DNA of 41,604 nucleotides from assembly GCA_944322935.1 (NCBI GenBank), contig CALUQO010000024.1, positions 1 to 41,604 on the forward strand. Reading direction: 5' to 3'. Below are positions 17,116 through 24,069 of the stretch, one piece after another (position 1 is the stretch's first letter; each line of letters begins with the position of its first letter). The notes under the pieces were generated by a model. It was not told where the DNA came from, made no database searches, and saw only the letters and a list, made by a program, of their open reading frames with translations. The DNA comes from Candidatus Gastranaerophilales bacterium (lineage in GTDB: Bacteria > Cyanobacteriota > Vampirovibrionia > Gastranaerophilales > Gastranaerophilaceae). A program made the position numbers and the translations under genes.

Positions 17116-17144
17116 AAAAGGTATGCCCAACCGCCATACCTTTT
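17116..17144 (+). terminator. Terminator of the efflux operon
   Basis: A perfect 10-bp stem AAAAGGTATG / CATACCTTTT with a 9-base loop, ending in five T, lies 14 bases after the TolC-like stop. Confidence 0.85.
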
Positions 17145-17400
17145 TCACATGGCTGTTCGCTCCTCTGTTTTACAGACTCGACTCCACTGCCTCACAGGGA
17201 TGGAGTTACGGCAGACTAAAGTCTGCCCTGCTGCTCTAACATTATATAATCACATTCATACACAAAAAATGCTTATATTGTTCGAGAAAAATTCGTGATA
17301 AGGCTCTGCCGAACAAAAGCAGCCAGTGGATGGTTTTGTGAGAGGTAAGCGACGTGAACGAATTTTTTGACAAAGCGAACAGTAGAGCGTAAGCGATACT

Positions 17401-17460
17401 TGTGAGCCTGTCACCGAAACTTAACGAAGTTAAGTGTAGGCGAGTGACACATTGTTCACA
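17401..17460. other. Nested inverted repeats, possible structured RNA
   Basis: Three helices nest inside one another: TGTGA/TCACA (17401-17405 with 17456-17460), TGTCAC/GTGACA (17409-17414 with 17444-17449) and CTTAAC/GTTAAG (17420-17425 with 17429-17434, GAA loop). The nesting is better than expected by chance for 60 bases. Whether it is transcribed is unknown. Confidence 0.45.
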
Positions 17461-17570
17461 TAGTGAAGCCCCCATTTTTACAATTTTTACAATTTTCACA
17501 AAATCAAAGCCTCTCATAAAAATAAAGCCTGACATTTAGTCAGCTTTTATTCGGCAGAGTGGAAAAAGAA

Positions 17571-17610
17571 TGCAAAAGAAGGCAAAAGAATGCAAAAGAA
17601 TGCAAAGGGG
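17571..17610. repeat. Four 10-bp tandem units
   Basis: The unit TGCAAAAGAA occurs at 17571, 17581 (TG changed to GG), 17591 and 17601 (last bases changed). Same 10-bp period as the array at 10511-10560, but a different unit. Confidence 0.8.
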
Positions 17611-17631
17611 AGCAGGTGCCGGCTGCGGTTG

Positions 17632-17673
17632 AAGTGTACCCTTAAAAACGTAATTGATGAGTAGGACATTTTT
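17632..17673 (-). repeat. Family C repeat, copy 2
   Basis: AAGTGTACCCTTAAAAACG followed by TAATTGATGAG.GGACA matches the reverse complement of 6310-6353. Only one terminal arm is kept. Confidence 0.7.
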
Positions 17674-17712
17674 AAGATAATAACATTGTTATTTATGTAT
17701 GTAGCATCATAG

Positions 17713-17802
17713 CCGACCTTTGCGGAGTGAATTACAGAAAGTTTCACAAACAACTACGAGCGAGGTTTGTTTGAGGGCTATGTAATTATAACAATCACTT
17801 TA
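17713..17802 (+). repeat. Family A repeat, copy 2
   Basis: 86 of 90 positions match the reverse complement of 1-90. The flanks are unrelated on the 5' side, which marks a sharp element border at 17713. Confidence 0.85.
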
Positions 17803-17901
17803 ATTTATCTAAGAAAAGCAATTTTTATAGCCCGAGTTGCCGAGCTTAAGTTTGTGTTACTTTCTGTATGAATGGAGCATCAGGTCGGAAGTTTCTTGGG
17901 G

Positions 17902-17934
17902 GCACCCCGTTCTTTGCGTCAAAGAATGGGGTGC
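17902..17934. repeat. Strong 15-bp hairpin
   Basis: GCACCCCGTTCTTTG pairs with CAAAGAATGGGGTGC around a CGT loop, with a single G-T pair. There is no U tract on the plus side. Confidence 0.75.
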
Positions 17935-17980
17935 AAATAATGCATAAATCTTTATTTTTTTATCTAACATTTTTTATAAA

Positions 17981-18015
17981 TTAATTAATTGTCCTACTTG
18001 TTGATTACGTTTTTT
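17981..18015 (+). repeat. Family C repeat, copy 3
   Basis: TTAATTAATTGTCC, then TTGATTACGTTTTTT, parallels 6308-6341. With copy 2 it flanks the family A element in inverted orientation. Confidence 0.65.
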
Positions 18016-18082
18016 GGGGGACAGATTACGGTCAGCCGGCAGCAACTGCGACACTAGATTAAATGAAGCAACATTTATCCGC

Positions 18083-18111
18083 TTGCCAATTAACTTTAAT
18101 TAACATAAAAT
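18083..18111 (+). promoter_or_regulatory. Likely promoter of the hydrogenase operon
   Basis: TTGCCA (18083-18088) and TAAAAT (18106-18111) are separated by exactly 17 bases, 95 bases before the first start codon. Confidence 0.6.
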
Positions 18112-18205
18112 ATTATTTGTAAGGGTGAAAAAAATCACTATTTTATCTATTCATAATAAATATTTAGGAATTAATATTCTGCAGACAGTTAATAAGGATA
18201 AAACA

Positions 18206-18466
18206 ATGGAAAAAGAAAAAGAAAACACAAAAACTGTTACCATTAAAGTTTGTATGGGTAGCTCCTGCTTTGCAAGAGGAAATGCGGCAAACCTCGATTA
18301 TATCGAAAATTTTGTTAAAGAACACGGTCTTGATGCCAAAATTGAAGTTGTTGGCAGCAGATGCGAAAACAACTGCGCAGTCGGACCGAATGTTATTATT
18401 AACGGCGAAAACTGCGAAGCTGCTTCACCCGTAAGACTGGAAGCATTACTTAAAAAATATTTATAA
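18206..18466 (+). CDS. Thioredoxin-like [2Fe-2S] ferredoxin of the hydrogenase operon
   Basis: An 86-residue protein with C16-x4-C21 and C53-x3-C57, the signature of thioredoxin-fold [2Fe-2S] ferredoxins (NuoE C-terminal domain, HydC-type subunits). It is a likely electron carrier to or from the sensory hydrogenase. The start is the ATG at 18206 preceded by AAGGA; the open frame reaches back to 18125 through sequence with no ribosome site. A 14-bp hairpin separates it from the hydrogenase gene, so its message level may differ. A second protein with the same cysteine spacing precedes the second hydrogenase. Confidence 0.88.
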   Translation: MEKEKENTKTVTIKVCMGSSCFARGNAANLDYIENFVKEHGLDAKIEVVGSRCENNCAVGPNVIINGENCEAASPVRLEALLKKYL

Positions 18467-18479
18467 TCATTATCTAAAA

Positions 18480-18509
18480 AGCCTGCCTTCAAAACTTTGA
18501 AGGCAGGCT
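18480..18509 (+). terminator. Strong hairpin between ferredoxin and sensory hydrogenase
   Basis: AGCCTGCCTTCAAA pairs with TTTGAAGGCAGGCT. The following CTCTCTGCTTT is a poor U tract, so it may act as an attenuator or RNA-stabilising hairpin rather than a full stop. Confidence 0.6.
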
Positions 18510-18608
18510 CTCTGCTTTATCAGACAAACACTACAAATCTTTGTTTTCCGCATTAATCGTGCGAATTTTGTTTTAAACAAGAATTAAGAATATAATAAGG
18601 GGTCTTAA

Positions 18609-20357
18609 ATGAACAGCCAATATCCTATCTATACACTCCAGAACGAATGTGTTGACTGCTACAAATGCGTGCGCCAGTGCAGCATGAAGGCTATCCGCAT
18701 AGAAAACGGACACGCCTCTGTTATACCGGAAAGATGCATTGCCTGCGGCCATTGCGTTCTTGTGTGCCCTTCTGAGGCTAAAAAAATCAGAAACGATATA
18801 AACAAAGCGCGTGCGGTCTTAACTGCAAAAAGCCGTGTGTTTGTTTCTCTTGCGCCAAGCTGGGCAGGATACTGGGACTGTGGCAGCGAAAAACTCATTT
18901 CAGCAATTAAAAAACTCGGATTTGAAGGCGTATCAGAAACTGCACTCGGCGCTCAAGAAGTTTCCATCGAGGTTACAAAACTTCTCTCAAAACGTGACAG
19001 CAAAATTCATATCTCAAGCGCCTGCCCCGCAATCGTGGACTACGTAAGACTCTACATGCCGGAATACACAAAATACATCACCCCCGTAGGTTCTCCGGCT
19101 ATGACCCACGCAAAACTTCTGAAACAAAGATACGGCGATGATATAGGAGTTGTCTTTGTCGGCCCGTGTATTGCAAAGAAAAACGAAGCCGACAGAAACC
19201 CTGAACTCATCGATGTTTCTCTTACCTTCCACGAGCTTTCACAGTGGCTTGCTCAAGAAAGCATTGAACCTGAAAATATCGAGCTTGCACAGGATACAAG
19301 GTTTGTGCCTAAAAAAGCATACGAGGGCGCATACTACCCGATAGAAGGCGGGATGAATAAGACAATAAGACTCTCGGGCTGCGCAAAAGATATCCAGCTG
19401 GTCAGCGTAAGCTCTATTCCTGCCTTTAGAGATTCTCTGGAAAATCTTAACCCCGAAAATCTTGACAGAACAATATTTATAGAGGCTCTTGCCTGCCCGG
19501 GCGGCTGCGCAAACGGCCCCTGCAAAGACCCGTCAAAACCGGGGGTTATCACTATGTCTGATATTTTGCGTACAGTGAAACTGAGAGATGATATCCCGAC
19601 AGAACCCGAAGTTGTAGTTGAAAAAGAGTATCACGAATCACCGCAAAATACTAAAAAATACACACCGGAGGAAATCGCAGAAGCTATGGCAAGAATCGGC
19701 AAACACGGCGTTGAAGACGAACTCAACTGCGGCGGCTGCGGATATGATACCTGCAGACAGCTTGCGGAAGCGCTCTTAAACGGCGACGCCGAGCCTTCAA
19801 TGTGTGTTTCTTATATGAGAAAATTAGCTATCAGAAAGGCCAGCGCAATGCTTCGTTCTATGCCGTCGGCAATTGTTATGGCAGATGCGGATTTGAACAT
19901 ACTTGAAACAAACGAGGCTTTTGTGAGAATGTTCGCCCCTGACCTTATGGAACTGTTTAACGGCAGACCCGAAGGACTGGCCGGCGGTGCCTTAGACAGG
20001 GTTGTTCCGTTTACCGATTTGTTTAAGCGTACTTTAAAATCCGGTAAAGATATACACAAAGAACGCTATCCGATAGGCAAAAACCTCTATGATATAGCGG
20101 TGTTTGAAATCGAGCGCAACAAATTCGTAGGTGCGGTTATCACCGACGTTACCCAGACGGAAATGAAGCGCGAACAAATTGCCAAAAAAGCTCATGAGGT
20201 TATCGAAAAAAATATTGCAACCGTACAAAACATTGCCTGCCTGTTAGGCGAGCACATGGTTGATACGGAATTGCTTTTAAGCCAGATTGCTCAAGGGTAT
20301 GAAGATAACGCGCCCGAAACCGAGGACTCTGAAATAACAGAAAACGGAGAAAATTAA
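18609..20357 (+). CDS. Sensory [FeFe] hydrogenase with PAS domain (HydS type, group C)
   Basis: 582 residues. Two N-terminal [4Fe-4S] sites (C14/17/20/24 and C43/46/49/53) precede an H-cluster domain with L1 SSACP (C139), L2 VGPCIAKK (C187) and L3 ALACPGGC (C296, C300). A four-cysteine FeS domain follows (C374, C377, C382, C399), then a PAS domain (about 415-510) and a helical tail. The proton-relay cysteine before C139 is Ala138 and the L2 methionine is glycine, as in Thermotoga HydS, so catalysis is probably slow and the protein reads H2 or redox state. The stop overlaps the phosphatase start in TAATG, tying it to that output. AAGGGG lies before the ATG. Confidence 0.92.
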   Translation: MNSQYPIYTLQNECVDCYKCVRQCSMKAIRIENGHASVIPERCIACGHCVLVCPSEAKKIRNDINKARAVLTAKSRVFVSLAPSWAGYWDCGSEKLISAIKKLGFEGVSETALGAQEVSIEVTKLLSKRDSKIHISSACPAIVDYVRLYMPEYTKYITPVGSPAMTHAKLLKQRYGDDIGVVFVGPCIAKKNEADRNPELIDVSLTFHELSQWLAQESIEPENIELAQDTRFVPKKAYEGAYYPIEGGMNKTIRLSGCAKDIQLVSVSSIPAFRDSLENLNPENLDRTIFIEALACPGGCANGPCKDPSKPGVITMSDILRTVKLRDDIPTEPEVVVEKEYHESPQNTKKYTPEEIAEAMARIGKHGVEDELNCGGCGYDTCRQLAEALLNGDAEPSMCVSYMRKLAIRKASAMLRSMPSAIVMADADLNILETNEAFVRMFAPDLMELFNGRPEGLAGGALDRVVPFTDLFKRTLKSGKDIHKERYPIGKNLYDIAVFEIERNKFVGAVITDVTQTEMKREQIAKKAHEVIEKNIATVQNIACLLGEHMVDTELLLSQIAQGYEDNAPETEDSEITENGEN

Positions 20358-21532
20358 TGGCGGAAAAATCCTTTTTTGTTGATATAGACTGCTTTCAGCA
20401 GAAAAAACACGGACAGAATGCCTTTGGCGACTGCTTTAAGTCAAAACGCTTTACGGATGAAGGACGCCTTCTCGCCGTGCTGTCAGACGGTCTTGGAAGC
20501 GGAATCAAGGCGAATATTCTTGCCACAATGACCGCAACAATGATTCTTAAATTCATTGAAGACGGTAAGGACATATTAAAGGCAACAGAAGTTATTATGA
20601 ACTCTCTGCCTGTTTGTCAGGTCAGAAAAATCAGCTACTCGACCTTCTCCGCTTTTGAATGCTCTGATGAGGGCGAGATAAAAATAGTAGAAGAAGGCAA
20701 TCCGGATTTTATTCATATAAGAAGCGGAAGAATAGTTGAGCATACACCGAGGATTGTCACCTCTAAAAAATTTACAAACCGCCATATGCATCTTTATAAC
20801 TTCAAACTCGAACCCGAGGACAGACTCATTTTTTGCTCGGATGGCGTGACACAGGCGGGCATGGGAACTGACGAATACAAACTCGGCTGGAGAAGAGAAG
20901 GCTTGATAGAATTTGTGGAAGCGGAAATCAAACGCGACCCGTCAATTTCCAGCAGACATCTTGCAATGGAAATAGTTAAAGAATCAATCAGAAAAGAACC
21001 CGACCATCAGTCCAAAGACGATGTATCAGCGCTTGTTCTGTACTTTAGACAGCCGAGAAAGCTTCTTATTTTTACAGGCCCGCCCTACAGACAGGACAGA
21101 GATGCAGAGTATTCAAAAATCTTTGATGACTTTGACGGAAGAAAGGCTATAGTAGGCGGCACTACGGCTAACCTTATTGCCAGAGAGCTCGGGCGTGAAA
21201 TTACCACGGAAAAATATAACAAGGGTATGCTTCCTGCGTGTTCGCATATGGACGGGGTTGACCTGATAACGGAAGGTATTTTAACGCTTACAAAGGTGCT
21301 TGAATACTTGAACGAAGGCTACGACCGCTGGCCTGATGACGCAGCAGGCCGGCTTATTGAACTTTTGCTTGACTCTGACGTCATAAACTTTATGATAGGG
21401 TCAAAACTTAATCAGGCGCATTACGACCCGGATTTACCTTTAGAACTTGAGATTCGTAAAAATGTCGTAAAACAACTGGAAAAAATTTTATCAGGACGTT
21501 ATATTAAGAAGGTAAACCTCAAGTTTATCTGA
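20357..21532 (+). CDS. SpoIIE/PP2C-type serine phosphatase
   Basis: 391 residues. The phosphatase core has metal-binding SDGLGSGIKAN (D44), FCSDGVTQAG near 160 and SKDDVSALVL near 220, as in SpoIIE and RsbU, which remove phosphate from Ser/Thr of partner proteins. The C-terminal third (GPPYRQDRDAEY, VGGTTANLIAREL) is a conserved extension seen with hydrogenase-linked phosphatases and has no catalytic motif I know. It is translated directly from the sensory hydrogenase stop (one-base overlap), so the pair is almost certainly one signalling unit. The phosphoprotein target is not in this window. Confidence 0.9.
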   Translation: MAEKSFFVDIDCFQQKKHGQNAFGDCFKSKRFTDEGRLLAVLSDGLGSGIKANILATMTATMILKFIEDGKDILKATEVIMNSLPVCQVRKISYSTFSAFECSDEGEIKIVEEGNPDFIHIRSGRIVEHTPRIVTSKKFTNRHMHLYNFKLEPEDRLIFCSDGVTQAGMGTDEYKLGWRREGLIEFVEAEIKRDPSISSRHLAMEIVKESIRKEPDHQSKDDVSALVLYFRQPRKLLIFTGPPYRQDRDAEYSKIFDDFDGRKAIVGGTTANLIARELGREITTEKYNKGMLPACSHMDGVDLITEGILTLTKVLEYLNEGYDRWPDDAAGRLIELLLDSDVINFMIGSKLNQAHYDPDLPLELEIRKNVVKQLEKILSGRYIKKVNLKFI

Positions 21533-21582
21533 TGGAATTACAGAATTTCAGACAACACCTAAATTTTTAAAGGGAGAACTAA

Positions 21583-21843
21583 ATGACTGACGAAAAAATA
21601 TTGTTAGAATTATGTTTTGGCACTACATGCTTTGTTATGGGTGCATCAAAATTGCAGGAGATTGAATCTCTTATTCCGCCCCAGTACAAAAACAAAGTCG
21701 AAGTTAAAGCGCATACATGTCTGGATTTGTGCAAAAACGCTACATACATGAAAGCTCCCTTTGTAAAACTTGACGGTGAGATAATCTCAGAGGCTACGGT
21801 TGAGAAAATACTTAAAGCAATAGAGAGAAAGATTGATGGATAA
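21583..21843 (+). CDS. Second thioredoxin-like [2Fe-2S] ferredoxin
   Basis: 86 residues with C11-x4-C16 and C46-x3-C50, the same cluster spacing as the protein at 18206. A good AAGGGAG precedes the ATG. The last eight bases overlap the start of the group B-like hydrogenase (ATGGATAA), indicating translational coupling and probably a direct electron-transfer partnership with it. Confidence 0.88.
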   Translation: MTDEKILLELCFGTTCFVMGASKLQEIESLIPPQYKNKVEVKAHTCLDLCKNATYMKAPFVKLDGEIISEATVEKILKAIERKIDG

Positions 21844-23302
21844 CAGCAATACTACCCACATAAAGCGTGAGGTTCTTGTCAGACTTATTCATGCTTTTAT
21901 AAATCAGGAAATGGGCAATATCAGAGAATTGCCGTTTCAAATGCGTCCGAAAAACGGCGAAGCACCTTACAGATGCTGCATTTATAAGGAAAGAGCAATC
22001 CTTCGCCAGAGAGCGATTGCAGGGCTTGGCTTAAGCGTTGAGTCCGATGATGAGATGACCTCGCTCAATACATACGCTCAACAGGCAATGGACAGAAAAG
22101 AGCCTGAAAAAGAGATTTTGACGGTTGTTGATGCGGCTTGCAAAGGCTGCGTACCGAGCCGTGTTTATGTAACGGAACTTTGTCAGGGCTGCGTTGCAAG
22201 ACCCTGCGTGTCTACATGTAAATTCGGCGCAATACAGATTAAAGACGGCCGCTCCGTAATAGACGGCGAAAAATGCAAGAACTGCGGTATGTGTATGCAG
22301 GTTTGCCCTTACAGCGCAATCGTAAAACTTAAAGTTCCATGCGAAGATGCCTGCCCTGTCGGCGCAATCCACAAAAACGAAATGGGGCACGCCGTAATAG
22401 ACTTTGATAAGTGTATAAGCTGCGGTGCTTGTGTCGGCGCTTGCCCGTTCGCAGCTGTACATGAAAAAAGCCAGATTATAGATATTTTAAAAGAAATGAA
22501 AGCCGGCAAAAAGGTTGTGGCACTGGTTGCACCTGCAGTTGTCGGACAGCTGCCTGTTTCTGTTAATAAGATTGCTCAAGCTCTTATTGAATCAGGCTTT
22601 TCAGAAGTATTCGAGGTCGCTCAGGGTGCTGACACCACTGCAAGAACCGAGGCTGAAGATTTTAAAGAAAGAATGGAGCGCGGCGACGAATTTATGACAA
22701 CATCGTGCTGTGCAGCTTATAACGAGCTTGTTGACAAGCATATACCCGAGCTAAAGGCTTTTCGCTCGGAAACAAGAACGCCTATGTATTACACGGCAAA
22801 ATTTGTTAAAGAACAGTATCCTGACTGCGTAACTGTATTTATCGGCCCGTGCGTTGCAAAAAGAAAAGAAGCGCAAAAAGAAGAATACACTGATTACGTA
22901 ATGAACTTTGAGGAAATGGGCGCGTTGTTTGTTGCTTTGAATATAGAAGTTGCAAACTGCGAAGATTACCATTTTGCTAACGAGGCTTCAAAAGAAGGAC
23001 GCAACTTTGCCATAACCGGCGGTGTTGCGGAATCTGTTAAGGTAGCTTTAAAAGACTTCCCCGAGCTGTTCCCGACCTGTGTCAACGGCTTGAATCCGAA
23101 GTCCGTTAAAGACCTCAAAAACTGGGCTAAAAAAGGTCAGTGCACAGAAGGCAATCTCGTTGAGGTTATGGCCTGCGAGGGCGGATGCGTTGCGGGTTCT
23201 GCATGCCTGAACAACAAGCGTATAACAACGAAAAAAATTCAGGCTTATGCTGGCGAAAGCAAATGTATTAACGACTTGCCCGTGATTGAACCTAAAAAAT
23301 AG
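21836..23302 (+). CDS. [FeFe] hydrogenase, group B-like
   Basis: 488 residues. The N-terminal region has a helical start and several ferredoxin-like [4Fe-4S] motifs (CQGCVARPCVSTC, CKNCGMCMQVCP, CEDACP, CISCGACVGACP). The H-cluster domain has L1 TTSCCAAY (C291, C292), L2 FIGPCVAKRKEA (C339) and L3 VMACEGGCVAG (C447, C451). Unlike the neighbouring sensor, it keeps the proton-relay cysteine, so catalysis is likely. Ala after CC and Gly-Pro in L2 fit group B rather than bidirectional or fermentative group A. I use the ATG at 21836; a TTG lies one codon earlier. It probably makes or uses H2 with reduced ferredoxin. The HydE, HydF and HydG maturases are not in the window. Confidence 0.9.
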   Translation: MDNSNTTHIKREVLVRLIHAFINQEMGNIRELPFQMRPKNGEAPYRCCIYKERAILRQRAIAGLGLSVESDDEMTSLNTYAQQAMDRKEPEKEILTVVDAACKGCVPSRVYVTELCQGCVARPCVSTCKFGAIQIKDGRSVIDGEKCKNCGMCMQVCPYSAIVKLKVPCEDACPVGAIHKNEMGHAVIDFDKCISCGACVGACPFAAVHEKSQIIDILKEMKAGKKVVALVAPAVVGQLPVSVNKIAQALIESGFSEVFEVAQGADTTARTEAEDFKERMERGDEFMTTSCCAAYNELVDKHIPELKAFRSETRTPMYYTAKFVKEQYPDCVTVFIGPCVAKRKEAQKEEYTDYVMNFEEMGALFVALNIEVANCEDYHFANEASKEGRNFAITGGVAESVKVALKDFPELFPTCVNGLNPKSVKDLKNWAKKGQCTEGNLVEVMACEGGCVAGSACLNNKRITTKKIQAYAGESKCINDLPVIEPKK

Positions 23303-23326
23303 CGAAAAATACTTATATTGAATGTG

Positions 23327-23364
23327 AAAAGCGGCAATAAAATATTTTTACTGCCGCTTTTTTT
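23327..23364 (+). terminator. Terminator of the hydrogenase operon
   Basis: AAAGCGGCA (23328-23336) pairs with TGCCGCTTT (23352-23360) and runs into seven T, 25 bases after the hydrogenase stop. Confidence 0.88.
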
Positions 23365-23436
23365 ACGGATTTGCTTACAATCGTGAAAAAGCTGCAACAC
23401 AGATTATTAAAACCGGTTCTGCTGTGTTATTCCCGT

Positions 23437-23484
23437 ATATGTTACGTAATTCAGTGACAGAAATATTTTTTTCTTAACATATAC
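23437..23484 (+). repeat. Family B repeat, short copy
   Basis: TATATGTTACGTAATTCAGT, then GACAGAAATA and a T-rich run, closely matches the reverse complement of 104-151. It sits between two convergent genes, so here it cannot be a promoter for either. Confidence 0.8.
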
Positions 23485-23537
23485 AAGAAGGACGGGATTA
23501 TTGTTATTTCCCATATCACATCCGTTCAATTTTTAAG

Positions 23538-23987
23538 TTAAGGCCTGCAATAGCCTACATAGTGGTCTTTTCCTTTGTACACATAAAGCATACGCACACA
23601 GATACTTCCGGATATTTCACGACCGTTTAATTCCATTCTGATAGGCGGACAGGTCGGAGTTTTTTTCTTAACAACCTGAGGCGCTGAAACCTCCGTAACA
23701 CCTTCTTGCATCAGCTGTTGGAAATACGGCTGCATGCCTGCATTGTTGCGCAATTCAGCTTCGCGCAATATTGCTCTTGCAATAGAGTCTAATTTTGCTA
23801 TTTTGGCTGTGTCATCTTCTTCCGGTTGAGCGGGCGCTGTTTTTGGGGTGGTTTTAGTTTGGGTTGAACTTGCCGCCGGTTTTTGTGAAGCAGCGTTGTT
23901 GTCCGTGTCATTTTTTGAACGAAGGTTAAAAAATACGAGCAGGCATATTAAAACAATAATTATACCCAGCACTTTGTTGTTATCCAT
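23538..23987 (-). CDS. Unknown membrane-anchored protein
   Basis: 149 residues. One N-terminal membrane segment (VLGIIIVLICLLVFF, 6-20) precedes a Ser/Thr/Pro/Gln-rich linker (about 35-58), a helical segment and a small C-terminal domain with three cysteines (TCPP, SICV, GYCRP). The likely topology is a bitopic protein with most of the chain outside the cytoplasm. GGGAG precedes the ATG. It follows the 776-residue gene on the minus strand by 82 bases and could share its message. Family not recognised. Confidence 0.75.
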   Translation of the reverse strand: MDNNKVLGIIIVLICLLVFFNLRSKNDTDNNAASQKPAASSTQTKTTPKTAPAQPEEDDTAKIAKLDSIARAILREAELRNNAGMQPYFQQLMQEGVTEVSAPQVVKKKTPTCPPIRMELNGREISGSICVRMLYVYKGKDHYVGYCRP

Positions 23988-24069
23988 ATAAACTCCCTGA
24001 TTATTTTGTCCCTGTAAGCATACGAAATATTATAGTCGATATTTTTATGTATTTGCAATTGAGAAAAGA

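Larger units (their letters stand above)
17145..18082. other. Repeat-dense intergenic stretch without convincing genes
   Basis: Nearly 1 kb between the efflux and hydrogenase operons. In order it holds a hairpin GGCAGAC/GTCTGCC (17210-17227), nested stems at 17401-17460, four 10-bp tandem units (17571-17610), a family C copy, the family A copy, a strong 15-bp hairpin (17902-17934) and a second family C copy. A 97-codon minus-strand frame at 17242-17535 overlaps the nested stems and has no ribosome site that I can see, so I do not call it a gene. Confidence 0.7.

Noticed and set aside
17242-17535. 97-codon minus-strand frame
   Set aside because: It overlaps nested hairpins, lacks a ribosome site and shows no domain. 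I kept it as possible structured DNA instead.
18568-18596. TTGTTT-17-TATAAT before the sensory hydrogenase
   Set aside because: A start of transcription from it would fall beyond or inside the ribosome site, so it is unlikely to drive this gene; the promoter at 18083 is preferred.
22031-22462. 143-codon minus-strand frame
   Set aside because: It is antisense to the Cys-rich ferredoxin domain of the hydrogenase; its composition simply mirrors those codons.
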